Notes: a model not told the origin generated them from the letters alone. A DNA stretch of 64,000 nucleotides from Punica granatum (GCF_007655135.1 NC_045129.1:2790001-2854000), one strand, 5' to 3'; numbered from the stretch's first letter, positions 24,579-41,712 are shown. Numbers and translations: made by a program.

Positions 24579-27500
24579 CTACACATCGTATTTCTTCGGC
24601 TGGCGCCATTGGGCCAAGCTTCGGGCCAGTGAGATAACGAACGAGCCCTTAGGTGGCAATCCTTTCTTCCCGTATAAGTTCTTCCCTCCTAAATCGGTAA
24701 ATTTGGGACCCATATTCTTGCTCCTGTCAATCTGCCAGAAAGACCGAGTACATAAATATGACAGCAACACTAGTTGTTCATAAAGTATATCATCCAAGCA
24801 ACACACAGTCCTACTTTGCTTATCTTTCCATCTTTCAGGTGGTACCGAATGCCCGACCAATTGATGGACTGAGAAAAGTGTGAACGGACAGCACTGATAG
24901 TGTATAAGAAATTATCCACCAGCATCGCAATAAAAACCTGATCAATCAAGAAGATTCAACCTCGTGTTAGTAACCAATCAACAAGCCTAGTGAGTATTCA
25001 ATATAGGATCATTCCTGGCACATGAAGTGACTAGAGATACTCACGAGGGACCAGTTATAGGAAGCAAGCGAGAGCTTGGGTGCCTCAGGTGAGAGCAAAT
25101 TGCAAAGTTCAACCTCTATTCTTGTCAAGTTCCACATTGAAAATAGTTCCGTGAGAGTGCACGCTGCTAGGCAGGTCACCATCAGTAACCCTGGGAAGAG
25201 AGTAACGAAAGCAATGAGGAAAAGATAAGCTGCAATGATGGGCAGAGTCTGACGTCAAGTGATTCTGAAGATGGCTGATAGAGTCCTATGGCTAAAACAT
25301 CTTAAGCCTGAAGTACAACCCATTTGGCAGTTAGAGTGAGAGGTTGAATAACAAGCGCACAAAATTTGGTCATGCTTTTATTTATCATCTGATCCCTTGC
25401 TCTGGATCACTAAAAGTGCAAAAGAGTGCTCACCCGTTGAAGTCAAGCTGGTCTCCTCAAGTCTATAACCTTTAACATAGACTCGCAGAGCAGCAGTAAC
25501 ATGAACCACGGCCATAAGGTAGGGTGCGACGAATCCCCAAGAAAGATAGCAATGGGAAGTAAAGAGGGCACGGTTCATTATCCAATTAACTTTTGTGGTA
25601 TAAGATTCCAAGACAAAGGTCTGCTTCCTCAAATAATTCCAGTATCTGAATAAAAAGAGAAAAAGTCAGAACGGGATCATATCAGAGAGATAAAATTGCA
25701 TGAGAAGGATCTCACAAACCTAGAAAAGCTAAGATCACTGGAGAGTGGGTGAGGAAAAACAGCAACAGGTGGAGATGTAATAAGTTTCTTATGAGCCCCT
25801 GGAGCAGTCCAAAAGCACAGATCAGTAAAAGATAAAAAAGTCTGTTGAAAGTGGAAAGGTGGCAAAAAGTAAAGAAAAGCTAATGGAAACAACCAGAAGT
25901 CCATAACTCGGTTTAGGAAAGTCCTAATTTTAGATCTGGTGTTGGATTTTAATTTTGTCACAACTTATTTACCAGCTATGGCGGCAAGAGTCATATCATC
26001 AGAATATCCACCATCTCTAAGTCCTGACACCACACCACAGTGGTCGTATCTGAAATGATCTGCGTGCATCTGGAAAAAGACATTATCTGAAACAATAAGA
26101 AGAGAAGAATATAACAGGTAGCACTTAAAAAATTGTAACGAGTAAATACTACTTGCCATCATACAACCGCCCCACAGAAAGAATGTTCTTCCACCAGTAG
26201 CAAAGCCCATTGAACAAGGCTGCAGAGGTAACCATAGGAGAATATTCCATTAAGATGACAATACTAGAACTGATCTCATTTGAAAAATTTTAGAATGCAA
26301 CAGCACATCCACAGGACACGTAGGTAATTGAGAATATATACCATACATTACATATTTTACATTTTGATATTTGAAATATATACAAGTGAGATACCATGTG
26401 GTACTCGTATATGCAGTAACTCCCTAGACTTCCAGATGGCAAATCAAGGGGGTATCCAGTCTGAATAAATATCTGCGTGTAAGCCCCAAGGGAAAAACCA
26501 ATAAGATTTTTCACACAATCAAAGATAGTTACGACTAGTGAAAGAAGAATGAGAGGCAACGATAATAATAAGAAAGCATATGACTATTGCAGTATGTAAA
26601 AGTTTCTAGCAATACCTCAGGGTTTTTCTCCATCTCAGCAGTGAGGGCTCCTATTGATCCAGGATGCAGTCGAACATCATCATCCAAAAATAGCACATAC
26701 TTGCTATCTTTATGCATGTTCTCAACCCCAACCTTCAGAAGACAAAACAGAGTTCAAGCAGAATTGACATGCCAATAAACAGTTCACAGAATTTCCTGTT
26801 TGTCATCACTGTGATTATTCACCCCAAATTTTTTATGAAGACCCCACAAAACCATGAATCGCACAATACAAGACATCGAAAAAAGTTCCCGGCCCCATTA
26901 ATTGGATTCACAAAATCTTTTGCCAGGTTACTTACCAACTGATTATGAATTTTCTGACTACAGGTTGTCGACAAACCAGCTACAATAACCTTTGCATCAA
27001 CTTCACCCTGTGCATGTTGAACAAGCAGAAGATCAGGAATGACTTATGAGCATTGCAAGGAAGACAAGGCAAACGTGCATATGTGAATTGATGTGATAAA
27101 GTTGCGGTTCTGCAGATCTACACTTCTTCTTTTTTGGGTAATTTTACAAGGCAAAATTAAGGGACAACAAAGAGAATCTAGGAAGAGAGAGACAGTAAAT
27201 TTACCTGAAAATCTGATATCAACAAAGATACAGCATGGTAAGCAGGGTCTTCTGTACTTTCCACAATGAAAATAAATTCGAGAGGACCACCATAAAGAGA
27301 TGTGATCTGCATTTGACCAAACTAATATGACTATGACTGGACATATATCAGTACTAATATGACTATGACTGGACATATATCATAATGATAGAACTTCTCC
27401 CTTCCTTGTAACCAGAAGTGACTTTGTCTGGCCCTTAACATCGCTGTCACCAATTCATAAGTGGGCACCACAAAAATTGTAAGTACCGTTTCTCTCTTCT

Positions 27501-28644
27501 AGAAGAGTAATTTGTTTAGAAAGCTCTAAGACAAAGCCACAGCCCAGAAACCTCGGATATACTGAAGAACCAGTGTATTAACTTTGGTGTATTGTTGCAT
27601 ATCGAATTCCACAATCACGGCATTAGGAAAAATAACCAAATGAAAGACAAGATGCGTCGCTGACCAACCTTCAGTTGCCCCAAAGAAATCTAACCTGACT
27701 TCTCCAATTGTGCAAATTGTGCTCTCCAAACCCCTTCAAGGGCATCACAACGGAAACCCGCGGTAGCTGAGCCTGCCTGGAGTGCTCAAGCTCATTGATA
27801 TCGTGACAAAGAAATGCAAAGCTATTGCCTCGTCTCGTGCTATCCTTCATCCGTCTGATTTCCCGGTTCCTGTATGTCCATGATACAAAGGACAGGGTCA
27901 ACCTTGTATTCTTACAGTGAAAACATGTTAATGGTTTCACTGAATATGCTGCCGATGATCATACAATCTCCCTACCTGACATAAGCAGCCAGAGCCCATC
28001 CCAAGGCTAGAATTAAGCATATGAGACATCCCTGCAATGGCAATAAATGATTCTTTGTTGGTCAGCAGTAATGATCCAGAACAAATTGCAGACCATCAGC
28101 GACGACTAAAACAAAGTTAAATGGATCACATATATAGAATCCACGACATGGCGTAACTTGATTCACAATGCGATGCCATCAAGGAATCGAGTAAACTGAA
28201 AAAAGATAGCTAAAAAGATGTCCTTTTTTTTTATAAAGGAAAAATTAATAGCTGAAAGAGCCAGCCAGTAGCTTGGGCAATATCCCACATTCTTGAGCAT
28301 GCGATACGACACGACCATCTATACACCAAATAAAAAAATGCCGTTGATTGTACCCATTGAAATGAGAACATCGAGACACTCAACAAATTGGATATTAGAA
28401 CGCGACCAGGTACCTCGAGATTTTCGGGAACAGCTCTATTCTGGTCAGCTTGTACGAGAAGAAAAATTTTAAAATTTCCCCCCAACGAGCGGATGGTTCT
28501 GTGACAGATCGGAATTGCAGGGAGAAAGGATACAGAAACGACGGAAGAGGAACTGACCTGGATCTGAACGAAAACAGCGAGCGGGCTGCAGAACGCTCTG
28601 CTGAGAGAGAAGAGGAAGGAATCAATGGAGTCCAATGCCGACAT
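24579..28644 (-). CDS. GCS: ceramide glucosyltransferase (glucosylceramide synthase)
   Basis: Fourteen exons: 28644-28558, 28031-27976, 27869-27695, 27306-27205, 27007-26936, 26732-26616, 26472-26395, 26219-26157, 26069-25973, 25798-25720, 25645-25434, 25190-25045, 24937-24815, 24731-24579. The frame closes to 519 aa, the length of the Arabidopsis protein. The enzyme transfers glucose from UDP-glucose to ceramide, giving glucosylceramide in the ER/Golgi membrane. Seen: an N-terminal membrane segment (about 30-45), the GT family 21 core RVSVVMPLKGFGEHNLHNW, the DxD-type LFLDDDVRLHPG (Asp181-183), GGYSDDMTLAA (Asp274-275), RYWNYLRKQ at about 309, and hydrophobic C-terminal segments. Intron 8 begins with GC (ATG/GCAAGT) where all others begin with GT. 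Intron 3 holds a 31-bp tandem duplication. The 5' leader is purine-rich. Expected single-copy housekeeping gene. Confidence 0.95.
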
Positions 28645-31227
28645 TGTGCCCCCACCCGCCCGCCGTCTCCCTACCCGTCTCTCTCTACCTCTTTCACCTT
28701 CCCCTGCTCCTTCCTCTCCCTGTGCCGGAAGCGCAAGGCGAGAGAATTACCAAAAACCGGAGCCAAAACCGCGAAGCAGGAGCCCTAGATTTCGGCTGTA
28801 CGGTCCCGTCCCCTTGTGTCCTCTGAAGGAAGGATGATTATTCAGATCGCCATGGACGACCGAGAGAGAGCAGGAGGTAGAGAGAGAAGCTCGACGGAGG
28901 AGGAGGAGGAGGAGGAGGAGAGAGAAAGGGAAGAGGAAAATGGAGTGATAGACAGCGGAGTTATATATTCGGAAGACGGGGAACAGATCCCCCGGTTTGA
29001 CCACAAAAAAAAAAAGAGACAAACAAACAATTATTTAGAGATAGAGAGAGAAAGTAACAGAGAGAGAGAGACAAGACACAGAGACCGTTAGATGGGGGAG
29101 GGAAGCGGGTTGGTTATTGCTTCGGATGAGCTGGGAGTGGTGGGGCCGTAATCAGACGTGGCGCTTCTGGATTGGTGTTTATTTTGTCCACTTCTATTTT
29201 TGGGCCCAAATTTTAATAGTGGATTTTTATTAGAGGCAGGGAAGTGGAAGATGCCGAATTATGATTCGGATCTCTCTCTTTTTTTCTTTTTTTCTTTTTA
29301 CAAAATTGATAAATTTCCGTCCCATGACACATGACTTTTGATGAGGACTAGGTTAGTGCATATTCTCTTCATTATTCGGTCCTTTCTCTCGCTTTCGAGT
29401 TCTCGCCCGACCCAAATGCATGGATGAATCACATCATCTAGATCGGAATTTTCCTGAATATGCTACGATAAGCTTCAGGCGAGATGGCACTTCTTTTTGT
29501 TACTCGAGTAGTGGTTGTTCAGCCATGTGATGATACTGATTCTTCAGAATTAAGCTTTTTTCAATGTATCGTATACGTAAAAATCATTGTTAGGTATATG
29601 AAATGACACCTGCGATGAATAAATGTGATTTGAATAAGAGGAGGGATCTTTTTTGCAATTTCTTTTTGGCAATATTTTTGCAAATTGAACAAAGCTATTG
29701 TCATACCATATCACTTTTTTAAAAAAAACTTTGATTTCATTGTACACGTGGCCTTGGCTCGATAATGTGAATACTAAAACCATATCCCTATATCGCGCGA
29801 TCTAATCCCCACATACCGTGATTCAGTTATAACAACTGATTAAGAAAAATTAAAAGTAACACTTGGAGATATGATTTAAAAAGAAACATAAAATAATATA
29901 ATAGTACGTGAGATTATGATAAGAGAACAAAATAAAAAGAGCTTGACATGTAAAATATTAAGTGGATAATATGGTCATTTGTCTCTTTTTTTAATAGGTC
30001 AAACCATATCATATTTAAATTATAAATATGGAGTATTTTCAATTTTTCAACCACAGCCTATAAATAAGGTGGTAATACAAAATCGAATCTTCACATGGAT
30101 AATTGTATAAAATGTAAGATATAAGATAAGAAGTATAAGATATGTGATGATTTTATCTTTTGTTATCAGCCATGTACTTAATGATCGATAAAGAATGTTC
30201 TCATAAAGTTGATGCAACTTTTCGCGAAACTTCTTAATAACTCATTCCATATTATTTTTATGACGTCATATGGTACTTACACATATTATGCGATTATAAT
30301 TTGTCATATGAACATAATCAATGGGGAGAAGAATTATGCGATTGGAATCGTTTGAATGGTAGGCTTCATAATCATCCTCTGCATCACATGGCTGATTAAT
30401 TAAGGTGGCCAGCTATTCATTTGCTCGACATGACAAGACAATACGCTTTCCTCAGCATGTGCCCACTGCCCCACTTGTAGGATCTCTTTAGGACTTGTTG
30501 TGACTCGGTAATTTGCTTATTTAGGAATTCGCACTTATTTTATCCACATTTCGCTTCGAGTCTGGTCGTGCCTCTTTTACTACTCAATTTGACTTCTCGA
30601 ATCGGGTCTCTCCGACTCTTTGATACCGATAGCGCCAATTTTTCATTATTCAATTCTTGACCGACCTCACCTCCACTGTTGAAAACTTGAAATACGTCAA
30701 TTCAGCGAGCTTGATGAACAACTCTATAGTACATGCCTCAATCGATCCATGAGCCAAGTTCGAGATGATCATCCCCGACGTTCAATGCTTAACCCCCGGC
30801 CTCGACGCTAGTTCATCATTCGATATGTGGGATATCGGAGCGGGTCGTGGTTTTAGGGCTTGCTGATTGGGATGATTAGGGAAGAAGAGTTGAATTTCTG
30901 GGGCCTGTTGCTTAATCCAATGATTGTGGGCCTTGAACCCATAACTCATCTTTGTAATGGGCTAAGAAGAAAACTAAATGGGCCTTTTGACTTCTTTCTA
31001 AACACATAGTCAGAGAGACATTCGATACGATACTAGGTAGTACAGAAGGAAGTATAGTAGCTAGTTGCAGTTGAGAGATCAGGTCCGGCATCGTTTGCGA
31101 GTGACATTGAGCTCCGAGTTGCTTCATCGGTCAGGACCTGTCCACGATCAGTTTCCTGCATCTTCTTACGGTGATAAATCGAGATCATGCTCGATCCCAA
31201 TGGTGATAGAGCAATTAATCATCAGTC
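28645..31227. other. intergenic between divergent GCS and TIM17 genes
   Basis: The first 450 bp are GA-rich on the plus strand (GGA repeats at about 28899-28919, GAGA runs at 29040-29070) and probably form the GCS 5' leader and promoter. The rest is AT-rich with no gene seen. Confidence 0.45.
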
Positions 31228-31362
31228 AAAAAAAAAATTATCAACTCAAGTTGTCCAGATTTCGTTCGATTAATTTCCATTGACTCTAAGGGATTTCAAA
31301 CCCGATATTAGATGAATACTAGAACTATTTTTTAACCACTGAACCAAACCCTCTAGAATTAA
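31228..31362 (-). mobile_element. possible tRNA-derived SINE fragment
   Basis: On the minus strand, gggtttggttcagtggttaa resembles box A and gggtttgaaatccc resembles box B, about 50 bp apart. The element then ends at a T run near 31228. Spacing and motifs fit a SINE, but there is no second copy in the window and no target duplication was found. Confidence 0.4.
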
Positions 31363-31699
31363 ACAAATTTGCTACGATGAATGAGAAGAGGACTTGGACA
31401 AATGATTTTCAAAAAAATTAAATTCAAAAGAAAAAAAGGAAATTAAGAAAGAATCGGTCAAAGAATCTGCAAGGGCAGAACTCGTAATTTTCTTACATGG
31501 AGAAGGACAATACTGTCCTGAGAAAGCCTTCCATCCTTGCCCTTTTCCCAAGTTACCCACCCTTTCTCTCTCCTCCCTCCTTCCGCTGAACCCCCGAAGA
31601 TTCTCTCTCCTCCCCAAATTCTATAGGAAAACCCTAATCGGCGACTCGCCGGATTGCGTCGAGAGCTCGGTCGACGATTAGGATCACAGTGACGCTGTA

Positions 31700-32368
31700 A
31701 TGGGGACCCCGGAAACCTCTCGTGAGCCCTGCCCTGACCGGATCCTCGACGACATCGGTGGCGCTTTCGGCATGGGGGCCGTCGGCGGTTCCGCCTTCCA
31801 CTTCATCAAGGGCTCCTACAACTCCCCCAGTGGTGCGCGTCTCGCCGGCGGAACCCAGGCCGTGCGCATGAACGCTCCCCGGGTTGGTGGCAGCTTCGCA
31901 GTGTGGGGAGGCCTCTTCTCCGCCTTCGACTGCACCATGGTCTACGTCCGCCAGAAGGAGGATCCCTGGAACTCGATATTCGCCGGCGCCGCCACCGGAG
32001 GCTTCCTCCAGATGCGCCAAGGGCTTGGCGCGTCGGCTCGATCAGCTCTCTTTGGTGGTGTCCTCCTGGGCCTGATCGAAGGTGCGGGGATCATGCTGAA
32101 TAAGTTCATGAGCCCGCCGCCTCCTCCTCCCTTAATAATGGAGGAGCCCGGGGCATACCCTCCGGGGCAGTTTCCAGGTCAAATCCCATCACAGCAGATT
32201 CCTTCGATTTCAAGTTCGAGCTCTAGTTCGGATACTGGTTCAGGTTCAAGCTCATGGTTCGGGGGTTGGTTCGGCGGAGGGAAGAAGGAGGAGGCGCCAA
32301 GCAGCGGAGCAAAGAGCGAGGTTCTGGAGAGTTACGATACGCCCATGCCTTCTTTCGAGTACAAGTGA
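31700..32368 (+). CDS. TIM17: mitochondrial inner-membrane translocase subunit TIM17
   Basis: A single uninterrupted exon of 222 aa. TIM17 is a core subunit of the TIM23 complex, which moves presequence proteins across the inner mitochondrial membrane. The Tim17/Tim22/Tim23 domain covers about residues 8-140: PDRILDDIGGAFGMG, the region around WGGLFSAFDCTMVYVR, and four Gly-rich hydrophobic segments. Cys11 and Cys78 match the pair that forms a disulfide in yeast Tim17 (Cys10 and Cys77). The C-terminal third (about 142-222) is a low-complexity Pro/Gly/Ser extension (SPPPPPPL, a Ser run, WFGGWFGGG) typical of the longer plant isoforms. The ATG follows a GC-rich leader, and an intronless gene is usual for plant TIM17. 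The neighbouring GCS gene is divergent. Confidence 0.95.
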   Translation: MGTPETSREPCPDRILDDIGGAFGMGAVGGSAFHFIKGSYNSPSGARLAGGTQAVRMNAPRVGGSFAVWGGLFSAFDCTMVYVRQKEDPWNSIFAGAATGGFLQMRQGLGASARSALFGGVLLGLIEGAGIMLNKFMSPPPPPPLIMEEPGAYPPGQFPGQIPSQQIPSISSSSSSSDTGSGSSSWFGGWFGGGKKEEAPSSGAKSEVLESYDTPMPSFEYK

Positions 32369-34114
32369 TAAGTTTTCGGGGTTACATTCTCATAGTTGTT
32401 GGCTTAATTTGGTGTTCCGTTAGGGGGCATAATATCGGAGAACTGAGCTTTGAGCTTTTCAGGGCTCTGGCTTTTTGATAAGTGTAAGAACGCAATATTG
32501 GTGATTGCTTAATCTCTTTCCAGTATACATAATCGCTATTGAATTGTAGCCCTGCGGTTGAGCAACATCCTTGTGTAGCTTACATTAGTTTTTGCTCATG
32601 TTTTCTCGTTGAGATATGATGAACTTAGTGAGTTTTGGTCTCGAAGGTTCAAGACTTCCTGCGATAGCTGGTTTGTGATTCTATCTGTTAGATTCGAGAT
32701 TGGCAAGGGAAAGCTTGAGTTTTTATCGCGTTCCTGTTGGGCTTTTGGTTGAATTGTTTATGTTCACTTATGTACCTTTTTTTGTGCATAACCTCGAGTT
32801 CAGCCTTTGTTCATATTCGATGTGAAATTGATCAGAGCTCCACGTTGTTCGTGAGTTGGATTAACAATAGTTAGGAGCAGCAGAGAATTCTTGCAGTATA
32901 TGTGGTACATATGTATCCGGCGTATGGGTAGCTCTTCGCAGACTAGGATGTGGTTACTGTCTCGAAAAGAGTGGTCGGGCAGTCGGAATGGTTGATGAAC
33001 TGTTAATATGATTTTTTGTGGTTTGCTCATTCTTGTACTTAAAAAGAACCAGATGACAAAAACGTTTGAAGACCAGAAGGATACCTGTCTGGTGCTATAG
33101 AGCTGCTGCAAAGGAGAATTTCTGGTGTCTTTTCTTGTCGGCAGATGAGTTGTTAGGGCTCAATCCGTATCTTGAAGCCGAGCTATATGAACAGAGAATG
33201 AAGGATCAGGTTAGTCCTCGTTGGAAGCATGAATAACTTGCTTTTGAGGCGAAATACCAGAGTTTGGTGGGGTTTCTGCACTTTTTTACTTCTTCGTGTA
33301 GCTACGGAAGCACCTATCTAGACGGTCTCCATGTTGATACGATTGTGTCCTCTTTTATCTGAGATGAGATGGAGGCTGCCCTGTTTAAGTTTGAATGATG
33401 CCTACATGAACGAGCCATTCAGTATCTTGTAATTTATGAATGAAGCTGTAGTTTGTCATGCATTCTCCATGTTATACAAATGCAAAGATGCATTTGCCGA
33501 GTAGGAGTTCGGCCCCGGGCAGTTGGGTCTACCTTATTTGAAGTTGATGTCTTCGAGGCTTGAGCATCATTCTTCCTTCTGGACCTTTTGCGATCATGAT
33601 TTCAGTAATCGGAAAAAGATTGGCTTTAAGAACTAGCAGAAGCGAGATCTTTACCGCATTATGATGCGGTAGGGCGCATGGATTTTAAAATAGAAATGGC
33701 CTTTCGGAAGATTCTCAACATGTATGAGGTAAAAATCCCGCATTCTACCACCAAAGGCCAAAATGAAGAGTTTATTTTGCTATGGAAACCGTATGGTAAG
33801 AATATGCTTCAGGCAGTTCGAATGAAGGCTCATCTCCCCGTTTATTCATAAAACTCAGGAGAGATGAACTTAAACAATGTCAGCCGGGAGTCGGTGCTCC
33901 GTCTAGAGATATTTCCCGGTGAAGTGGGGGAGTCACGCAAGGCAGCTACGTGCCTAAATAACCAAGGAAGTTGAGCTCGGAAACGACACACTTAACGCTT
34001 CTTCGATCCCGAAGCATTACCTTCAGGGGGAAGGAGGTGGAAAAAATCAAACCAAATGATATAAATTGGCATTTCCACAGTTCCACTGGGACCTGAAGCT
34101 TGGTCCAACAAGAC
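32369..34114. other. intergenic between convergent TIM17 and hexokinase genes
   Basis: This holds the 3' UTRs of both genes. A plus-strand open frame at about 33063-33236 contains a protein-like run (DELLGLNPYLEAELYEQRM) bounded by good splice-like signals (cag at 33142, gttagt at 33210). I cannot assign it to a family. It may be an orphan exon or chance. Confidence 0.4.
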
Positions 34115-37995
<3,881 letters not shown>

Positions 37996-38081
37996 TATAG
38001 AATCTCTCTCCTCCCACCCTCTATTGGGTCCTAAAAAATCTTGGATCTTTCAAGCTCTTCAGAGCAGGGGGATGCGAGGGG

Positions 38082-38112
<31 letters not shown>

Positions 38113-40122
38113 TCAAAGAAGAAATTGGAGAGAGAGGACTAGGGACACCAAATGGGATGCTTTTTAAGGAAAGCAAAGCACTGACCGGAAAGCAGACCGA
38201 TCTTGTCGGAAAATCCCCCGTTTTCTCGAGGGAAATTAAGGGAGCGGATCAAGAACTTCTGAGCTGAGAATGCAAAAATAGTTCAACTGGAAAAGGAAGA
38301 AGAACAAGAACTTGCCCAAGAAAATTAGGGATAATATGTTTATGTTCATAAGATATTGCAGCTCCAAATTTTTTGGGATTTAAGCAATTTTTTTTTTCCT
38401 TTTTAGGTAAACAAAAACTTTGTAAACAGATATTTTCTGTTTGCTTCGTTGTCTTGTTCGATGTGTTTGGTCATTTCTTTGCATGGGAATTATAGAAACT
38501 GACCTCTGCTGTACAGGGCAGATCTACGAGCTGGCCTCTCTCTTGGATTAATCTGTAACCGGTAGGTAGAAATCCGATAGCTCAGCTCGAGAACAGGAAT
38601 GGGAGCTCAGACAAGAAAATTCAAGATGGAGATAGTTCAATATCACAGGTCGAAATTCCTGAAATTCAGGCAGTTTAGGAGTTCACGTGGTGGTTCATAT
38701 TGAAAACCGACTTTGTGTCAGTCATAATAATATTCGGGGTTGGAAGATGACAATATTCGATCCATTACTTTGTAGATGTATTAAAGAAGAAATTTCATCC
38801 ATAATCTGAAGTGTCAATTTCTCAATAATGAGTCATTTTCTTGTACAACTCAACCTTAACTAACGCGGCCATGAATACCATTTACATGGATGAGCATGCA
38901 CATGTTTTGACTATTGGCTCAATATCATAAAGCCAACATATCCGAAGTTCAAATCTGACCAGGTTGTCTAACCATGCAAAATGTCCAATGTTTACCCTTT
39001 AAAACCTTCTGAACTGAGATTAACCAAAAGGGAAAGAAAAAAAAAATCTATATATATATATATGAATTGAGACTGATGACATGTTGTCGAATCAAATCAG
39101 TTTGCGTGATGATAATGACATTAATTTCGTAGGGAAGACTGTTCATTTTCAGCATATAACTTACCAAGTCATGTTGTTTTGCTTGGGGGCAATTCAAAAT
39201 CCATTTGTTTGAAGCAACCTCATTCGCCGTGGATTCAACAATCAAGCATGAATACGACTCGACTCTCTAGCTAAGACTACGTCTAGAATTGGAAAAGGCA
39301 CGTGGAATCAATCCTCGTCGTGAAAAGGTAAAGTCCCCTTTTCTACTTATCTTATATACATAGTTACGTGGAATACCGAACATAAGACCATAGACATGAG
39401 AGAACCTTATCAGCTTAAGGAATATTGCCCATGAGAGATTATTTGGTACCTATCTTTCCTTTTGGTGGGATCCATCATCCAACTGAGGACGGTCCCATTA
39501 CCTGCAAAAGTTTTCCCGTGAACAACTTAGGGGTCTTTCAAGTTCAAAAGGAGCAGGCAAGCGGTTGTTCTTTTTATAGAATACGTACAATACGTGTGGC
39601 AATACCGATGCAGGCGTTTCATTATGCGTGTGCCATCTAGGGAATGGTTGTTCATGAGCTCAATAATATGGAGAGAACCTTCAAAAAATGCTTCTGCACA
39701 ATTATCATCACACTTCACAGATCACGTGAAATATGCTTCTTCAGAGTATTCAGATATTCATTAGCGAGGAAAACCGAACCAGCCATCTGATCAGGGATTC
39801 CGTACGCTACTATCTAAGCAGGGACTGCCCTTCAAAGCATATGGTCCTCAATAGATTTGGAAAAAAGATAGGAATATGCTAACTTGATAAGTGTCAATCA
39901 GTTGAGGAATCTTTCTATCCTATAATCGAAAGGCATCTTTCTGCTTCGATGGGTTAAGTCAGATGATATAGCTATCTCGATGAGATAAAATTATTAATCA
40001 ATCTTGGGGCAAGTCACGACATCAATCAGTACCTGATATTTACATAGATGATTGCGATGCTACTAACCGGTGCAGAGGCATTTAGAACAAAGTTTAGCAA
40101 ACATCGTCAGAAGAAGGATTAC
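37996..40122. other. upstream region of hexokinase, no further gene resolved
   Basis: A (GA)n run at about 38082-38108 lies in the probable hexokinase 5' leader. Beyond it I looked for downstream exons of the unknown gene at 40123-41356 but found none I could support. Confidence 0.4.
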
Positions 40123-41356
40123 CCAGTGAGATCAGTTCGGGTGGGAACGATGGGCACCAGAAAATTACCAAAAGGCGAATCGAAGATTCTGTAGTTCCCT
40201 TTAGAACCATCTTGTTGTGCTTGAATGACCGCGAAATTCTTAGCTTGCTGAATCCTCATATGGGCCTCGCCTGAAGGGGGTTGCCAGACCTGCAGAATGA
40301 GCCATAACATGAAATCTTACAGTCTAAAATGAAACCTAAGCAGGAAACCGCATCAAGGGATAATGTTTCACTCACACTAGAGCCATCTGATGCTTTGCCA
40401 GCTGCTTCTTTATTCGCCTGAGATATCAGAGGAACACCTCCTGAAGTTACATATAAGATTCAAGTCAGAAAACCTGGTAGTCTTCTATCTATATGGCCAT
40501 ATATGAGTTCTCTAGCCCTTCTGCAAAGAATATAAAACCTTCAATACCGACCAAAAATAAAATATTCTCGACAACAATAGCGGTCAGCTCTTGACAGTTA
40601 ACATGACCTTTCGGCCTCAAAAGGGTGTCTGTCAGTACTCAGTTCACCCACCCGCATATCATGGCCTTCATGAACTTATCAATGATGCAAGCCCAAACTA
40701 CATAACTTTTAAGTATTCATCAGAGACTTTCACAAAAACTTAAGTACACGCTTGAATGTATGGGATTTTGTCTGAAGTCCCGATACTGACGCCGTCGCAA
40801 TGCTTGACAAATTCTTAGAACAATCCAATTCTTACACATCATTTCTGCAGAAATTCCTCATTTGGGTGTCTTACCCCCAGAAAAATTCCAGTTTTAAGCC
40901 TTAAAAGAACGCAATTTCTCCCAAAATTTTCAACTTTTGACAGTGGAGGAAAGGGTTCAGTATTAGGCTGTTCTTGTGCTGAGCAAAAATCCAATCTTTA
41001 CAGCTCATCAACGATGTGATTTCTCCAAATTCCTCAACTTATTACAGTTAAGGACAAAGTTCAAAAGCCGGCTGTTCTTCTCCTACACAAGAATCCAATC
41101 TTTACACCTCATGGCGATGGAAGCTTCTCCAAATTCCGTCGGCTATGACACTTCAAGACAATTTCAGTACTTGGGAGGTCCCAAAAATCCGTTTTTTCCA
41201 TAAAAATCATGAAAAGAATCGTCAGACAACAATGATCAAACAGAAGAAGACACGCAAAACGGGGAATTGGAAGTGCTCGGACGAGTAATCAGGTTTTTAA
41301 GTGTACCCACGATTCGATGGGGACTCCAGCTTCCTCCTCTTGGGTTCAATCTCCAT
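40123..41356 (-). CDS. unrecognised protein, 5' part of a gene
   Basis: Three exons join in frame: 41356-41311 (MEIEPKRRKLESPSN), 40440-40376 (GVPLISQANKEAAGK), and 40289-40123 (VWQPPSGEAHMRIQQAK, then FDSPFGNFLVPIVPTR). Exons 2 and 3 have clean acceptors and donors and a conserved-looking, charged composition. Exon 1 rests on a weaker donor (AATC/GTGGGT) but its phase fits. The lysine/arginine-rich start resembles a nuclear localisation signal, which is only a hint. The exon at 40123 ends in phase 2, so at least one more exon is needed. I could not find it, so the gene is either incomplete here, has a distant exon, or is decaying. I do not recognise the family. Confidence 0.5.
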
Positions 41357-41712
41357 TTTCGGCAATCTCAGGCTCCCTTTCCTTCCGCTCAAAATTGTCG
41401 GCTTCTAACTTCTGGACAAGACAAGACCGCCAGTGACTGCCTGTGCCTGCGGAGTGGGACTCCGGCTTTTGGGCTTGGGAGTAATCCCTCAGAGCAAGGG
41501 GCCCAACTAGGGATCATTTGGGCTAGCAAATCTCTACGAAGGTTGGAAAGTCCATTAAAGTTTCCGTAAAACACGACATGGCGACACGAACGGTTGGTTT
41601 TCGAGGATATGATGGAGATGACTTCAAAGGCACCATGTCGAAACTTGTTGGAAGCAAAGCATCTTATAGACAGATTTCAATGCAAAATTAGTCTCGACCA
41701 ATCCGCCGGAGA

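Noticed and set aside
28816..29091. Glu/Arg-rich frame
   Set aside because: It is a translation of the GGA/GAGA repeats in the glucosylceramide synthase leader, not a protein.
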